From positions 62,001 through 126,000 of the forward strand of contig JAUIDN010000007.1 of the NCBI GenBank assembly GCA_030428615.1: 64,000 bases of DNA, in the 5' to 3' direction. Made by a program: the position numbers and the translations under genes. Under the pieces are notes generated by a model, which worked only from the letters and a program-made list of their open reading frames with translations, did not search any database and was not told the DNA's origin. Positions 8,469-19,225 of the stretch are shown piece after piece (position 1 is the first letter of the stretch; the number at the start of each line of letters is the position of its first letter). This DNA is from Alphaproteobacteria bacterium. GTDB taxonomy: Bacteria; Pseudomonadota; Alphaproteobacteria; Sphingomonadales; Emcibacteraceae.

Positions 8469-9941
8469 ATGAATACGTCTAAATTATGGGCCACGTCGGC
8501 AATGTCGCTGATATTGACGGCCTGTGCAGCGCTTCCTGTTGATGATGGGGAACTATCCAATTCCATTGATATAAACGGCCAATGGCAGTCCGAAAATGAT
8601 GGTGCCGATACTGTTGAAAACGGCTGGCTGGAAGATTTCAAAATTACAGAACTGAATGATTTTGTCGACGAAGTTATGGCGCGAAACCCGAATTATAACG
8701 AAGTTGCGCTTCGAATGCAGGCGGCAGGGTTTAATGCCGACGCAGCGTCGGGGCGCCTTCTGCCCAGATTAAATGGCTCGCTAAGTGGGTCAAGAACCGG
8801 TGTGGAAACACCAGTTGCAAATACGTCAAACAGTTTTTCAGTTGGACTTGACGCCAGCTGGGAAGTGGATGTCTGGGGCAAACTGTCCGCAAATGCGGCC
8901 ACAGCCCGTTCAAATTTCGAAGTAGCGCAATATGATTTTCACGGCGCAAGGCTGTCTCTCGCCGCGCAGGTCGCACAGGCCTGGTTTGACGTCATTGAGG
9001 CAAGACAGCAACGAGAGCTAGCGACAAGCACGGTGGACAATTACGACAGGTCAACACAGATTATCCGAAACCGGTTCGAAAGGGGCCTTTCAAGCGGTCT
9101 TGATCTCCGGTTGTCAATTACCAATCTTGAAGCGGCGAAAGCGACAGAACAGCAAAGAGAAACAGCCTTTCGGGAAGCACTGCGCAGGCTGGAACTTTTC
9201 GCAGGGCGGTACCCTGCGGCTAATATTCCGGTATCTGGCTCTATACCGGATATGTTAAGCGAAGTGCCGGTCGGTGTTCCGTTGGACCTGCTTGAAAGAC
9301 GTCCGGATCTGCAGTCAGCGAAGACAAGGTTATATGCTGCCGGGTATCGTTCACAAGCAGCTGAAAAAGCTTTGCTGCCCAGCATATCAATTACCGCCCG
9401 TGGCAGTAATACTTCCGAGGAATTTGGTGAACTTCTTAAGTTTGATAATGTTTTCTGGAATTTGGTTGGCGGAATTACACAACCTATTTTTCAGGGTGGC
9501 CAGCTGCGTTACACGGCAAAGGCGGAGCAGCTGAACTTTGAAGCGCAAAAGCAGAATTATGCCCAAACACTGCTCCGTGCTTTCAAGGAAGTTGAAGACG
9601 CGCTGGATAATGATCGCTCACTCGCAGCAAGAGTGGAACATACGGAACTCGCTGCGCAGAATGCGATTGCAGCGGAACGGGTTGCGCTTGAGCAATATTC
9701 ACAGGGTCTTATCCGAATATCAACTCTTCTTCAATCACAACGCCAAAGTCTGACGCAACAAAGTCAGTTGCTTAGCATAAAACGACAACGAATTAACAAT
9801 CGAATTTCACTTTATCTTTCACTTGGGGGTGACTTTTCATCTGGCAGTGCACCAACGGCGCTTGAAAGCGCAAATATACAATCGAAAAATTATCGCTCAG
9901 GGGAGATGAGCTCGCCTGATCAGGGGGAGAGAACATTATGA
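8469..9941 (+). CDS. RND efflux outer-membrane lipoprotein, NodT family
   Basis: A 490-residue TolC-like outer-membrane channel. The lipoprotein signal ends at SLILTAC (Cys19). Two outer-membrane efflux repeats follow: the first around residues 55-265, the second around 275-460 (DLLERRPDLQSAKTRLYAAG and QPIFQGGQL are typical NodT motifs). It is the first gene of a three-gene operon; its stop overlaps the adaptor start by 4 bases. The ribosome-binding site is weak. It exports substrates captured by the inner-membrane pump at 11154. Confidence 0.93.
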   Translation: MNTSKLWATSAMSLILTACAALPVDDGELSNSIDINGQWQSENDGADTVENGWLEDFKITELNDFVDEVMARNPNYNEVALRMQAAGFNADAASGRLLPRLNGSLSGSRTGVETPVANTSNSFSVGLDASWEVDVWGKLSANAATARSNFEVAQYDFHGARLSLAAQVAQAWFDVIEARQQRELATSTVDNYDRSTQIIRNRFERGLSSGLDLRLSITNLEAAKATEQQRETAFREALRRLELFAGRYPAANIPVSGSIPDMLSEVPVGVPLDLLERRPDLQSAKTRLYAAGYRSQAAEKALLPSISITARGSNTSEEFGELLKFDNVFWNLVGGITQPIFQGGQLRYTAKAEQLNFEAQKQNYAQTLLRAFKEVEDALDNDRSLAARVEHTELAAQNAIAAERVALEQYSQGLIRISTLLQSQRQSLTQQSQLLSIKRQRINNRISLYLSLGGDFSSGSAPTALESANIQSKNYRSGEMSSPDQGERTL

Positions 9942-11161
9942 ATTTTTTAAAAAAAGTGCTGCCGGGTTTTATTGTCTTGGCTATCGGTATTGGTGTCGCC
10001 TCAACGATTATTTTTTTCGGTCCTGAACCAGATAGCCAGAAGGCAGAAATAATGGCGCGCACAATACGCTCCATCAAAGCAAAAACCACTGATATGAAGC
10101 TTTTTGTAAAAAGTCAGGGGACGGTAGCGGCAAAACAGGTTATCGATATCATTCCGCAGGTGGCGGGTGAGATAACCTATGTCTCACCGAAATTTGTTGC
10201 AGGCGGGCGCTTTGAAAAAGGCGAGATGATTTTAAAAATTGATCCACGTGATTATGAACTCGCCGTTGTTACAGCGGAAGCCAGTATTGCCGAGCGGAAG
10301 CAGCGAGTGATGCAGGAAGATGCGGAAGCGGCGCTTGCGGCGGCAGAATGGGAAGAACTTGGCCAGGGTGAAGCCACTGACCTTACATTGCGTAAGCCGC
10401 AACGTGAAGGTGCCCTTGCGGCCCTTAAATCTGCGGAAGCCAGCCTGAAGAAGGCGATGCTGGATCTGGAAAGAACGGAAATACGCGCCCCATTTGACGG
10501 GATTCTTACGGAAAAAACAGTGGATCTCGGTCAGTTTCTCAATCGTGGCAATAAAATTGGTAAATATTATTCAACGGAAACACTGGAAGTTCGCCTACCA
10601 CTCACCAACCGTGACATCGCACAATTTGATCTGGCGGGCTTGCAGTCAGGTAACCGTCAATATGGTGTGCGATTGACCGGCCAGTTTGCCAACAAGGAAA
10701 ATACCTGGAATGCGCGCGTTGTCAGAACAGAAGGAGTAATCGACGTCAATAGCCGGATATTATACGTGGTTGCGGAACTTAAAGGTCAGGAGCTTTTCTC
10801 ACCGAATGATGGGATGCCGATTACCATTGGGCAATTTGTCAGTGCCGAAATTGAAGGGCGGTCATTTGAAAATGTCGTGCGATTGCCACGCGAAAGTCTT
10901 AGGCAGGGAAATCAGGTCCTGATTGTCGATCAGGACAACAGACTTCGTACGCGCATGGTCGATGTTTTGGAGACAAACAGCGATTATATCGTGGTCGCGG
11001 CGGGCGTTGAAGACGGTGATATTGTTAATCTTTCGCAGCTAGGAATAAGCGTTGACGGTCTTTTGGTTGAAACAGACGCCCAAGCCCCGCTACCGGATAT
11101 CATTTCAGCCGCGGTGGCAGCTGACGAAAATGACATTCGTGGGGAGAATAATGATGACTGA
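9938..11161 (+). CDS. RND efflux periplasmic adaptor (membrane fusion protein)
   Basis: A 407-residue HlyD/AcrA-type adaptor. One N-terminal membrane anchor (~residues 8-28), a split lipoyl domain (VIDIIPQVAGEITYV... and EIRAPFDGILTEKTVDLGQF), and a coiled-coil hairpin between (~residues 105-175, Ala/Glu-rich) that docks to the outer-membrane channel. A beta-barrel and membrane-proximal domain follow. The start overlaps the upstream stop (ATGA) and GGGGGAGAG lies before it. The stop overlaps the permease start. Confidence 0.93.
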   Translation: MNFLKKVLPGFIVLAIGIGVASTIIFFGPEPDSQKAEIMARTIRSIKAKTTDMKLFVKSQGTVAAKQVIDIIPQVAGEITYVSPKFVAGGRFEKGEMILKIDPRDYELAVVTAEASIAERKQRVMQEDAEAALAAAEWEELGQGEATDLTLRKPQREGALAALKSAEASLKKAMLDLERTEIRAPFDGILTEKTVDLGQFLNRGNKIGKYYSTETLEVRLPLTNRDIAQFDLAGLQSGNRQYGVRLTGQFANKENTWNARVVRTEGVIDVNSRILYVVAELKGQELFSPNDGMPITIGQFVSAEIEGRSFENVVRLPRESLRQGNQVLIVDQDNRLRTRMVDVLETNSDYIVVAAGVEDGDIVNLSQLGISVDGLLVETDAQAPLPDIISAAVAADENDIRGENNDD

Positions 11162-14100
11162 TTATATTCAGTGGTTCGTTAAAAACCCTGTTGCGGTCAA
11201 TCTTATCATGCTGATGATCATGGGATTGGGGATTGTGGGTTACATTAACGTCGGTAAGACGGCCATGCCGTCTGTGGCGGCGGATGTTATCAATGTAAGT
11301 GTTCCTTACCTTGGTGCCGGACCGAAAGAAGTGGAAGACCGCATTGTTATCCGCCTTGAAGAAGCCGTTTTTGATATTAACGGTATAAAGCGACTTACGG
11401 GTCGTGCAAGCGAAGGTGTTGGATCCGTCACGATCGAAATTGAAGAAGGGGAAGATGTTGAGAGTATCCTTAATCAGGTAAAGGCGCGTGTTGACGCAAT
11501 TAATACGTTTCCGGGTCTTTCTGAACGGCCAATTGTATCGCGGTCCTTCGTACAGATGGATATTATGAATTTGGCGATTTATGGTGACGCTACAGAGTTC
11601 GAATTAAAAGAACTGGGAAGAAGCGTGCGTGACAGGCTCGCGGCGATACCGGGAGCCGCAAAAACGGTTTTAAATGGTGAACGTCAATATGAAGTTTCCA
11701 TTGAAGTATCGGAATTGCAGCTCCAGAAATTTAATCTGACTTTTGATCAGGTTTCCAACGCAATTTCAAAATCATCGACCAACCTGCCAGCGGGGAAGGT
11801 GGATAGTATCGCGGGGCAAATTCAGATTGTAACCCGTGGTCAGGCATACGTGAAACAGGATTTTGAAGATATAGTGGTTCTTCAAAATGCCGATGGAACA
11901 CGGGTGCTTCTTAAAGATGTCGCAAACGTTGTGGACGGCTTTACCGATGATCACATTTTACTCCGTATGAACGGCGAGCCGGGACTATTTATTTTTATTC
12001 GCTCAGAAAGCACCCCCGATGTTGTGACGCTCAGTAAGGAGATCAATAAAGTACTGGACGAGGAAATAAGGCCATCCTTGCCGGCCGGAATTGAAATCAC
12101 CAATTGGTTTGATACGTCTGAAATATTTAAAAGCCGTTTGGATATGCTCATGTGGAACGCTGTTACAGGGCTTGTGCTAGTGTTTTTCGGGCTTCTTGTT
12201 TTTCTCTCTCCCGCCCTTGCGGGATGGGTGACTGCCGGGATTGCGGTTTCGTTTCTTGGTTGCTTTGCCATACTGCCCTATACGGGCGTCGCTCTCAGTA
12301 TGATAAGCTTGTTTGCGTTCCTGCTTATTTTGGGAATTGTTGTGGATGACGCAATTATTATCGGTGAAAGCGTGCATCTTGAAAATCAAAAAGGTAATCA
12401 CGGGGATCAGGCAGCAATTGACGGTGCGATAAAAGTGGCTCGCCCCGTCATATTTTCAGCCATAACGACTATGATTTTCTTTTCACCAATGCTGTTTGTA
12501 GAAGGGGTTATCGGTCAATTCGTTCTTGGCATTCCTGTTGTGGTTATTTTATGCCTTACATTTTCCATTCTGGAATCGCTTTTTATTCTGCCAGCACATT
12601 TACGCCATCTAAGTGATAAAAAACCGAATGATTTTGCCCGAATATTTCTTAGACTTATCCCTGATTTCGTTATTGACGGCGTGGCGCGACTGATCAAAAG
12701 CGCACAAGACAAAGCAAAAGCTTTTCTCAGTTACTTAATTCGCGTTTTATATCGACCCGTTCTTGATAAAGCCTTACACCATAAGGGGCTGTCGCTTCTT
12801 ATCATCATCTCAGTCAGCATGGTGATAATGTCGATTCATGCGGCGGGCTGGATCAAAATGGTCTTTAATCCGGAAGTATCAATGAATTTCATTCAGGCAC
12901 GGATACAGTTTCCGGCCGGCGCGCCCTATGATATTGTTGATGATGCGGCCTATATTCTTGAAGATAAAGCGCGCCAGATTGAAGCAGAACTCAAACAGGA
13001 ATACCCTGATGTGGAACTGTTCAAAGATCTGCTTGTGATGGCCGAAGGGAGCCGATCATCAGCGTTTGCTTTTCTGGTTTTTCAAAATATAGAAGAGGTC
13101 AATTTCGACGTGGCGAAATATGCAGCGCGCTGGCGGGAATTATTACCTGTAATTCCGGATGCCCGCGAAATATCATTCGACTTTTCCACGGCGGGGGGTT
13201 CGGGGGAAAGTATAAACCTTATGCTGAAATCGCCAAATAGCGATGCCCTCGATGAGATGGCGGCAGACGTCAAGGAAGTTTACGCCCAATATAATGGTCT
13301 TTACAGCATCACGGATTCCGCCGATACGGCGCGTACGGAAGCCGTTCTTTCGATAATGCCGAGCGCTGAAAATATGGGGCTGACGTTAACCGATCTGGCG
13401 CGGCAGGTCCGTCAGGCTTTTTATGGCCAAGAAGTGCAACGCGTCGCCCGCGGAAAAGACACGGTGAAAGTGATGGTGCGTCTGCCGAAAGAAGACCGTA
13501 GGTCGTTTGATACACTGGACGAAATGCGCATTCGGACCGGGACCGGAAGCGAGGTGCCATTTGAAGCGGTTGCCGATGTTGATTATCAGCGCGCCTATAC
13601 CTCAATAAGCCGCACGGACCGTCAACGCACATTAACGGTCAAGGCAAATGTAAATAAGGACATTGCCAACACGGCAGAAATCGTCAAGGATATCCAGGAA
13701 AAATATGTTGATGTGTGGAAAGCCAAATACCCGGAGGTTGAAATTAGTTTTGAAGGACAGCAACGTAACCAGCAGGAATTTGTCGCCTCCCTTGCCAGCG
13801 GGTTCGGTTTTGCGCTTATCGCTATTTATATTTTGCTTGCGGTGGCGTTTAATTCATACAGCCAGCCATTTATTATTCTTACAGCGCTGCCCTTCGCCTA
13901 TATGGGTGCGGCACTGGGGCATTTTTTCCTTGGGATGGATTTCAGCCTCTATTCCATCTTGGGGATAGTTGCGGCAGCGGGTGTTGTTGTGAATGATAAT
14001 TTGGTGTTGCTTGATTATATCAACACGCTCCGCAAAAAGGGTGAAAGCGCCCTGCGGGCGGTTGAAATAGCGGCAGAAGAAAGGTTTCGGCCGATCTTTT

Positions 14101-14327
14101 TGACTTCATTTACGACATTTATAGGATTAATGCCGATGATGGCTGAAACCAGCCTGCAGGCACAGTTTCTGATCCCTACGGTTGTCTCGCTCGCTTTTGG
14201 GGTGCTTTATTCCACAATCGCGACATTGTTCCTGGTGCCGATTGTCTATCTTTATTTCAATGATTTCAGAAAAAATATCCTTGGAATATTTAAAGGTCCT
14301 GACTCTGGTGAGATTACGGCGGAATAA
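11154..14327 (+). CDS. RND efflux permease (AcrB/HAE1 superfamily)
   Basis: A 1057-residue proton-driven inner-membrane pump. Twelve transmembrane helices are visible in the standard 1+5, 1+5 pattern: the first near residues 15-33, a block around 340-540, and the last block around 865-1045. GIVVDDAIIIGES (TM4, the Asp pair of the proton relay) and the corresponding GIVAAAGVVVNDNLVLLDY in TM10 are present. Two large periplasmic loops lie between. ATG at 11154 is 7 bases after GGGGAG; ATG 11151 is the alternative, while an in-frame TTG at 11052 lies inside the adaptor. The substrate cannot be read from sequence. Confidence 0.94.
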   Translation: MTDYIQWFVKNPVAVNLIMLMIMGLGIVGYINVGKTAMPSVAADVINVSVPYLGAGPKEVEDRIVIRLEEAVFDINGIKRLTGRASEGVGSVTIEIEEGEDVESILNQVKARVDAINTFPGLSERPIVSRSFVQMDIMNLAIYGDATEFELKELGRSVRDRLAAIPGAAKTVLNGERQYEVSIEVSELQLQKFNLTFDQVSNAISKSSTNLPAGKVDSIAGQIQIVTRGQAYVKQDFEDIVVLQNADGTRVLLKDVANVVDGFTDDHILLRMNGEPGLFIFIRSESTPDVVTLSKEINKVLDEEIRPSLPAGIEITNWFDTSEIFKSRLDMLMWNAVTGLVLVFFGLLVFLSPALAGWVTAGIAVSFLGCFAILPYTGVALSMISLFAFLLILGIVVDDAIIIGESVHLENQKGNHGDQAAIDGAIKVARPVIFSAITTMIFFSPMLFVEGVIGQFVLGIPVVVILCLTFSILESLFILPAHLRHLSDKKPNDFARIFLRLIPDFVIDGVARLIKSAQDKAKAFLSYLIRVLYRPVLDKALHHKGLSLLIIISVSMVIMSIHAAGWIKMVFNPEVSMNFIQARIQFPAGAPYDIVDDAAYILEDKARQIEAELKQEYPDVELFKDLLVMAEGSRSSAFAFLVFQNIEEVNFDVAKYAARWRELLPVIPDAREISFDFSTAGGSGESINLMLKSPNSDALDEMAADVKEVYAQYNGLYSITDSADTARTEAVLSIMPSAENMGLTLTDLARQVRQAFYGQEVQRVARGKDTVKVMVRLPKEDRRSFDTLDEMRIRTGTGSEVPFEAVADVDYQRAYTSISRTDRQRTLTVKANVNKDIANTAEIVKDIQEKYVDVWKAKYPEVEISFEGQQRNQQEFVASLASGFGFALIAIYILLAVAFNSYSQPFIILTALPFAYMGAALGHFFLGMDFSLYSILGIVAAAGVVVNDNLVLLDYINTLRKKGESALRAVEIAAEERFRPIFLTSFTTFIGLMPMMAETSLQAQFLIPTVVSLAFGVLYSTIATLFLVPIVYLYFNDFRKNILGIFKGPDSGEITAE

Positions 14328-14333
14328 AATTTT

Positions 14334-15557
14334 TTAATCCCTGTATTTAGGAAGTAAAAGCATCATGCCCGCGGTTGATATCAGCACGATCACCGCCAGA
14401 AACAACATATTGACGTAAGATCCGTATGTTTCAAAGGCGGCACCGAACGCCAACGGGCCCGTTGATACGCCAAGCAGAAAGCCGGAAAATAACAACCCGT
14501 ATATCATCCCGAAAGACCCCAGGCCGAAATAACGGGTCGTAAGGTAGGCCAGCAAGTCCAATTCAGCCCCGATACTAAACCCGATAAGAATTGCCGCGAT
14601 GAAAGCGAGCGTGCCGATTGCACCAGTTGATAATATTGCGACACCGACGGTTGAGATAAGAATGAATATCATGGCGAGCTTTGGTGCGAAAAACCGGTCA
14701 AGAAGGAAGCCCGTCCCGACACGTGCAATGACCACTGTTGTGCCAAGCGATGAAAACACGAATGACGCCGCCAAATCATCCATCCCACGATCCATAAGCA
14801 TCGGTTTCAGGTGAAGCATCAGTCCATAAAGACAGAATGTCAGCAAGGCGACAAATATATAAAGGACCCAGAAAACTTTGTCATTCAGCACCCGCCCAAG
14901 GGTAAGAATGCTTTCAGGTCTCTCTCGCATGTTTTCATTATCCGTCACGCCATCAGGCGCCAACCCTATTTCCTGCGGCGTGTTTCTAAGCACCATAAAA
15001 ACCAGTGGAAGCGAAATAAACAGGACGATGGCGGACAGCGCATAATATCCTGACCGCCAGCCATAATTTTCGATAAGATACTGAAGCATAGGGGGGACGT
15101 ACATAAAACCGACCCCGCCACCAGCCATAGTGATGCCAAATGCGAAGCCGCGATTTTTCTTAAACCAGGCGCCAATGATCCTGAGATACGGGACCGCCGC
15201 CGACCCGGCCGCAAGCCCGCCAATAAGAAAGAAGATAAGATATAAATGCCATAATTTAGTCGTCAGAAGCGGAATAGCCGCAAGCAGCAATCCGAATAAT
15301 ATGATTGATGGGATTAATACTTCTTTTGCGCCGTGCTTGTCGACGATGCGGCCAATGATAGCGGTTGCAAACGCCTGTGTAATGGTAAATATGGTGACAG
15401 CAAGGCTGATTTCTGTTCTGTCCCAACCAAACTCAACACCTAGCGGGATCATAAAAAAACCAAGCGCGGCGAAGGCAAATTGACCGGGGCTTGCGGAAAA
15501 CCCGAAAATGGATGCTGCAACAATATTCCAGCCATAATAATATTTCGGTGTTTTCAT
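14334..15557 (-). CDS. MFS transporter (oxalate/formate antiporter-like)
   Basis: A 407-residue, 12-helix major facilitator. The start YYYGWNIVAAS is a hallmark of the monocarboxylate/OFA subgroup; GRIVDKHGAKEVL is the conserved loop 2-3 MFS motif. ATG 15557 (complement) has GGGA upstream and fits the alignment better than the in-frame start 45 bases earlier. Convergent with the RND operon, six bases apart. Likely carries small carboxylates, but substrate is not defined. Confidence 0.85.
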   Translation of the reverse strand: MKTPKYYYGWNIVAASIFGFSASPGQFAFAALGFFMIPLGVEFGWDRTEISLAVTIFTITQAFATAIIGRIVDKHGAKEVLIPSIILFGLLLAAIPLLTTKLWHLYLIFFLIGGLAAGSAAVPYLRIIGAWFKKNRGFAFGITMAGGGVGFMYVPPMLQYLIENYGWRSGYYALSAIVLFISLPLVFMVLRNTPQEIGLAPDGVTDNENMRERPESILTLGRVLNDKVFWVLYIFVALLTFCLYGLMLHLKPMLMDRGMDDLAASFVFSSLGTTVVIARVGTGFLLDRFFAPKLAMIFILISTVGVAILSTGAIGTLAFIAAILIGFSIGAELDLLAYLTTRYFGLGSFGMIYGLLFSGFLLGVSTGPLAFGAAFETYGSYVNMLFLAVIVLISTAGMMLLLPKYRD

Positions 15558-15720
15558 GGCGTTCCCAATTATTTGTGTTTTAAATGGTTTTATCACGCGC
15601 AATGGGTTTTAACAAGAAACCAGGCAGGAGCGCCAACGACCGCTATATTAAAACTTGCGTTGGAACCGTATTTTTTTAATGATGTTTCAATAATCATAAA
15701 ATAACCGTGTCTGGTGAAGA

Positions 15721-18700
15721 ATGCAGGAAAATCAATTTTATCTTTTTAAAACCAAAAGATTTGCACCGCTTTTTATCACACAATTTTTAGGGGCATTTAA
15801 CGACAACGTATTTAAAAACGCGTTGGTGGTCCTTATTACCTATGATGTGGGTGTGCGTGCCGGTTGGCAGCCGGGTATTCTTGTTTTGATTGCTGCAGGT
15901 ATATTTATTCTTCCCTTCTTCTTGTTTTCTGCGATGGCGGGTCAATATGCAGATAAGCTTGAAAAATCGGCAATGATCGCAAAGATTAAACTTGTTGAAA
16001 TTTTTCTCATGATATTGGCGGCAGTGGGGTTTTTCATGGGAAATCTCTATCTGTTGATGGTGGTTCTGTTCATGATGGGCACGCAGTCGACTTTTTTCGG
16101 CCCGATTAAATACAGCATTCTTCCTGATCACCTTAAAGAAGACGAATTGATCGGCGGCAACGGTCTTATTGAAATGGGGACGTTTCTCGCCATCCTGTTA
16201 GGGACAATTATCGGTGGATTACTGATCATGGCCGATTTTGGCATCGAGATTGTCTCCGCATTGGTGATTTCAATTTCTGTGTTGGGGTATCTTGCGTGTA
16301 AAAAAATACCAGAAGCACCGGGGGTTTCCCCTGATCTTGAGATTAATTTTAATTTTATCGGGGAGACTTTCAATATCCTCGCAAAGGCAAAAGCAAAGCG
16401 GCGTGTCTTCCTGTCGATATTGGGGATTTCATGGTTCTGGTTGTATGGCGCAACTTACCTGGCGCAATTTCCCACATTTGCCAATGAAATCTTAAAATCA
16501 AACGAAGAGGTCGTTACCCTCCTTCTCAGCACTTTTTCTGTAGGCATCGGCATCGGGTCCGTCATCTGCAATAAGCTGGTGAAAGGCATGGTGACCGCCC
16601 GGTTTGTACCACTCGCAGCTCTTGTGATGACTTTTTTTAGTGTGGATCTTTATTTTGCAAGTTCCAATGTCGTAACGCCGGATTTAAGTGTTCTTGGTGA
16701 ATTGTTCGGTGCGCGTGCGTTCCTGTCGGAACCAGCCAACTGGCGCGTGGTTGGAGATTTGCTGGGCATTGCGATCGCAGGCGGCATTTATATCGTCCCG
16801 CTTTACGCGATTATGCAGACGGAAAGCGAAGTGCAGGAAAGATCCCGGATTATTGCCGCCTGTAATATATTAAATTCGTTGTTCATGGTCTTTTCGTCGC
16901 TGGGCAGTATGGCATTATTGATGCTTGGTTTCACACTCCCTGAAATATTTCTGACCATTGCTATTTTAAATGGGTTTGTTGCGCTTTATATCTGTCAGCT
17001 TCTTCCACAGGATTTGGTTCAATCAATCATAAGGACCTTGCTGCGGACTTTTTATCGGGTGGAAATTACGGGACTTGAAAATTACCGAAAAGCAGGAAAA
17101 AGGGCGGTGATCATCGCCAATCACACATCGTTTCTGGATGGATTGCTCCTTGGCGCTTTCTTACCGGACCGGCTTACCTTCGCCATTAATACCCACATTG
17201 CGGAAAAATGGTGGGTAAGGCCTGCATTTGCTTTTTTTGATTTATTTCCGATTGATCCCACCAATCCTATGGCGACGAAATCGATGGTCAAGAACCTGCA
17301 GAAGGACCGCCGCTGCGTCATTTTTCCCGAGGGCCGCATTACATTGACGGGTGCTTTAATGAAAGTATATGAAGGGCCGGGAACAATAGCGTTTCTTGCC
17401 GATGCTCCGCTTCTGCCCATAAGAATTGATGGTGCGGATAGAACGGTTTTTTCCAGATTAAAAGGCGTTGTGCGTCAGCGCTGGTTTACAAAAATTACAT
17501 TAAATATTCAGGAACCGGTGCATTTTGACGTGCCGGAAGGAATGAATGCGCGTGAACGGCGCGGCTGGATCGGTCGTGAGCTTTATGATGTGATGTCAAA
17601 TGTCATTTTTAACACCAGCAATACTGATAGAACCTTGTTTCATGCGTTGATTGACGCCAAAAAAATGCATGGGGGTAAACATATCATTCTTGAGGATATC
17701 GACCGCGCACCCATAAATTATAACAGGCTAATATTAGGGGCATTTGTCATGGGCAGGAAGATCGCCCAAATGACTGAACCGAAAGAGCGTGTTGGCGTGA
17801 TGCTTCCCAATTCGGTTGCAGCGGTGGTCACCTTTTTTGCTTTGCTTGCTTATGGTCGGGTTCCGGCAATGCTTAATTTTTCAACGGGCCCCGGAAATAT
17901 GATTGCTGCCTGCAAGGCGGCGGAGATCGAAAAAGTTCTGACATCAAAGAAGTTTGTTGAAATGGCGTCACTTGATGAGGCGGTTGATGCCCTTGGGAAG
18001 AACTCGGAGATTATCTATCTGGAGGATGTAAGGGAAGACATTGGCCTTTGGGATAAATTTTTCGGATTTTTACTAAGCCGATCAGCCAGCTTTTTTCATA
18101 ATAAGGTCGCATCAAAACCAAAAAGTAATGATGACGCGGTTATCCTTTTCACATCCGGATCGGAAGGAACACCAAAAGGCGTGGTGTTAAGCCACAGGAA
18201 TATTCAGTCAAACCGGTATCAATTAAGCGCACGGGTGGATTTCACACCCAGTGACCGGGTGTTTAACGCGCTACCGATATTTCATTCTTTTGGTCTTACG
18301 GGGGGGCTTTTGCTTCCTATTCTTTCGGGGCTTAAAATATTCTTGTACCCTTCCCCGCTGCATTACCGGATTGTACCGGAACTTGTTTATGATACCAATG
18401 CGACAATCATGTTTGGTACCGACACATTCTTAAGCGGATATGCCCGGTTTGCCCACGCCTATGATTTTTATTCCATGCGGTATGTGTTTGCAGGGGCGGA
18501 AAAACTAAAGCCGGAAACCCGCCGTCTTTGGGCGGATCAGTTTGGTGTGCGTATTCTTGAAGGATACGGTGCCACTGAAACATCACCGGTTCTTTCGACA
18601 AATACCGCGATGCAGGCGAAAAACGGAACCGTCGGCCGTTTAATGCCGGGCATTGAATATAAACTTGAAAAAGTTCCCGGCATCGAAGAAGGCGGAAAGC

Positions 18701-19161
18701 TTTTGGTTAAGGGGCCAAACATCATGAAAGGGTATCTACGGGTGGATAACCCAGGTGTACTCGAAGAGCCGGATGATGGATGGTACGATACCGGTGATAT
18801 TGTTGAAATTGATGATGAGGGTTATATCAAAATCGCGGGCCGGGCAAAAAGGTTTGCTAAAATCGCCGGGGAGATGGTGTCAATCACCGCTGTTGAAGGC
18901 ATCGTCAGCGCGCTATGGCCGGATGATACCCATGCCGTGGTGTCGCTTCCCGATGAGAAAAGGGGGGAACAACTAGTCCTCATGACAACATTTTTGGATG
19001 CAACAAAAGACGTCATACTGGAAGCCGTTAAGGCCGCCGGTCATTCTGAATTGCTGGTGCCTAGAAACATCCTGCATGTGGACGAAGTTCCCGTGTTGGG
19101 AACGGGAAAAACGGATTATGTAGAAGCCCAGAAGGTGGCAGAGCAAGAAATAAAGTCTTAA
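15721..19161 (+). CDS. aas: LplT-PlsC-acyl-ACP synthetase fusion (Aas-like)
   Basis: An 1146-residue three-part protein for lysophospholipid salvage. Residues 1-~430: MFS domain related to LplT, which flips lysophospholipid inward. Residues ~440-640: PlsC acyltransferase with NHTSFLDG (H468, D473: the HX4D catalytic pair) and FPEGRIT. Residues ~650-1146: AMP-forming acyl-ACP synthetase with TSGSEGTPKG (~811-820), GYGATETSPV and YDTGDI. In E. coli LplT and Aas are separate; here transport, acyl activation and re-acylation sit in one chain. ATG follows GGTGAAGA. The next MFS gene lies 64 bases downstream in the same direction. Confidence 0.92.
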   Translation: MQENQFYLFKTKRFAPLFITQFLGAFNDNVFKNALVVLITYDVGVRAGWQPGILVLIAAGIFILPFFLFSAMAGQYADKLEKSAMIAKIKLVEIFLMILAAVGFFMGNLYLLMVVLFMMGTQSTFFGPIKYSILPDHLKEDELIGGNGLIEMGTFLAILLGTIIGGLLIMADFGIEIVSALVISISVLGYLACKKIPEAPGVSPDLEINFNFIGETFNILAKAKAKRRVFLSILGISWFWLYGATYLAQFPTFANEILKSNEEVVTLLLSTFSVGIGIGSVICNKLVKGMVTARFVPLAALVMTFFSVDLYFASSNVVTPDLSVLGELFGARAFLSEPANWRVVGDLLGIAIAGGIYIVPLYAIMQTESEVQERSRIIAACNILNSLFMVFSSLGSMALLMLGFTLPEIFLTIAILNGFVALYICQLLPQDLVQSIIRTLLRTFYRVEITGLENYRKAGKRAVIIANHTSFLDGLLLGAFLPDRLTFAINTHIAEKWWVRPAFAFFDLFPIDPTNPMATKSMVKNLQKDRRCVIFPEGRITLTGALMKVYEGPGTIAFLADAPLLPIRIDGADRTVFSRLKGVVRQRWFTKITLNIQEPVHFDVPEGMNARERRGWIGRELYDVMSNVIFNTSNTDRTLFHALIDAKKMHGGKHIILEDIDRAPINYNRLILGAFVMGRKIAQMTEPKERVGVMLPNSVAAVVTFFALLAYGRVPAMLNFSTGPGNMIAACKAAEIEKVLTSKKFVEMASLDEAVDALGKNSEIIYLEDVREDIGLWDKFFGFLLSRSASFFHNKVASKPKSNDDAVILFTSGSEGTPKGVVLSHRNIQSNRYQLSARVDFTPSDRVFNALPIFHSFGLTGGLLLPILSGLKIFLYPSPLHYRIVPELVYDTNATIMFGTDTFLSGYARFAHAYDFYSMRYVFAGAEKLKPETRRLWADQFGVRILEGYGATETSPVLSTNTAMQAKNGTVGRLMPGIEYKLEKVPGIEEGGKLLVKGPNIMKGYLRVDNPGVLEEPDDGWYDTGDIVEIDDEGYIKIAGRAKRFAKIAGEMVSITAVEGIVSALWPDDTHAVVSLPDEKRGEQLVLMTTFLDATKDVILEAVKAAGHSELLVPRNILHVDEVPVLGTGKTDYVEAQKVAEQEIKS

Positions 19162-19225
19162 ATTTTTAGCGCTTTTTGCGCCAAAGGCTGTTAATGTCCA
19201 TTCAACAAAAACAGGGTATGTCAAA

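Noticed and set aside
11052-11153. Upstream extension of the RND permease from a TTG
   Set aside because: Sequence inside the adaptor gene that does not fit the RND N-terminus; ATG 11154 has the proper ribosome-binding site.
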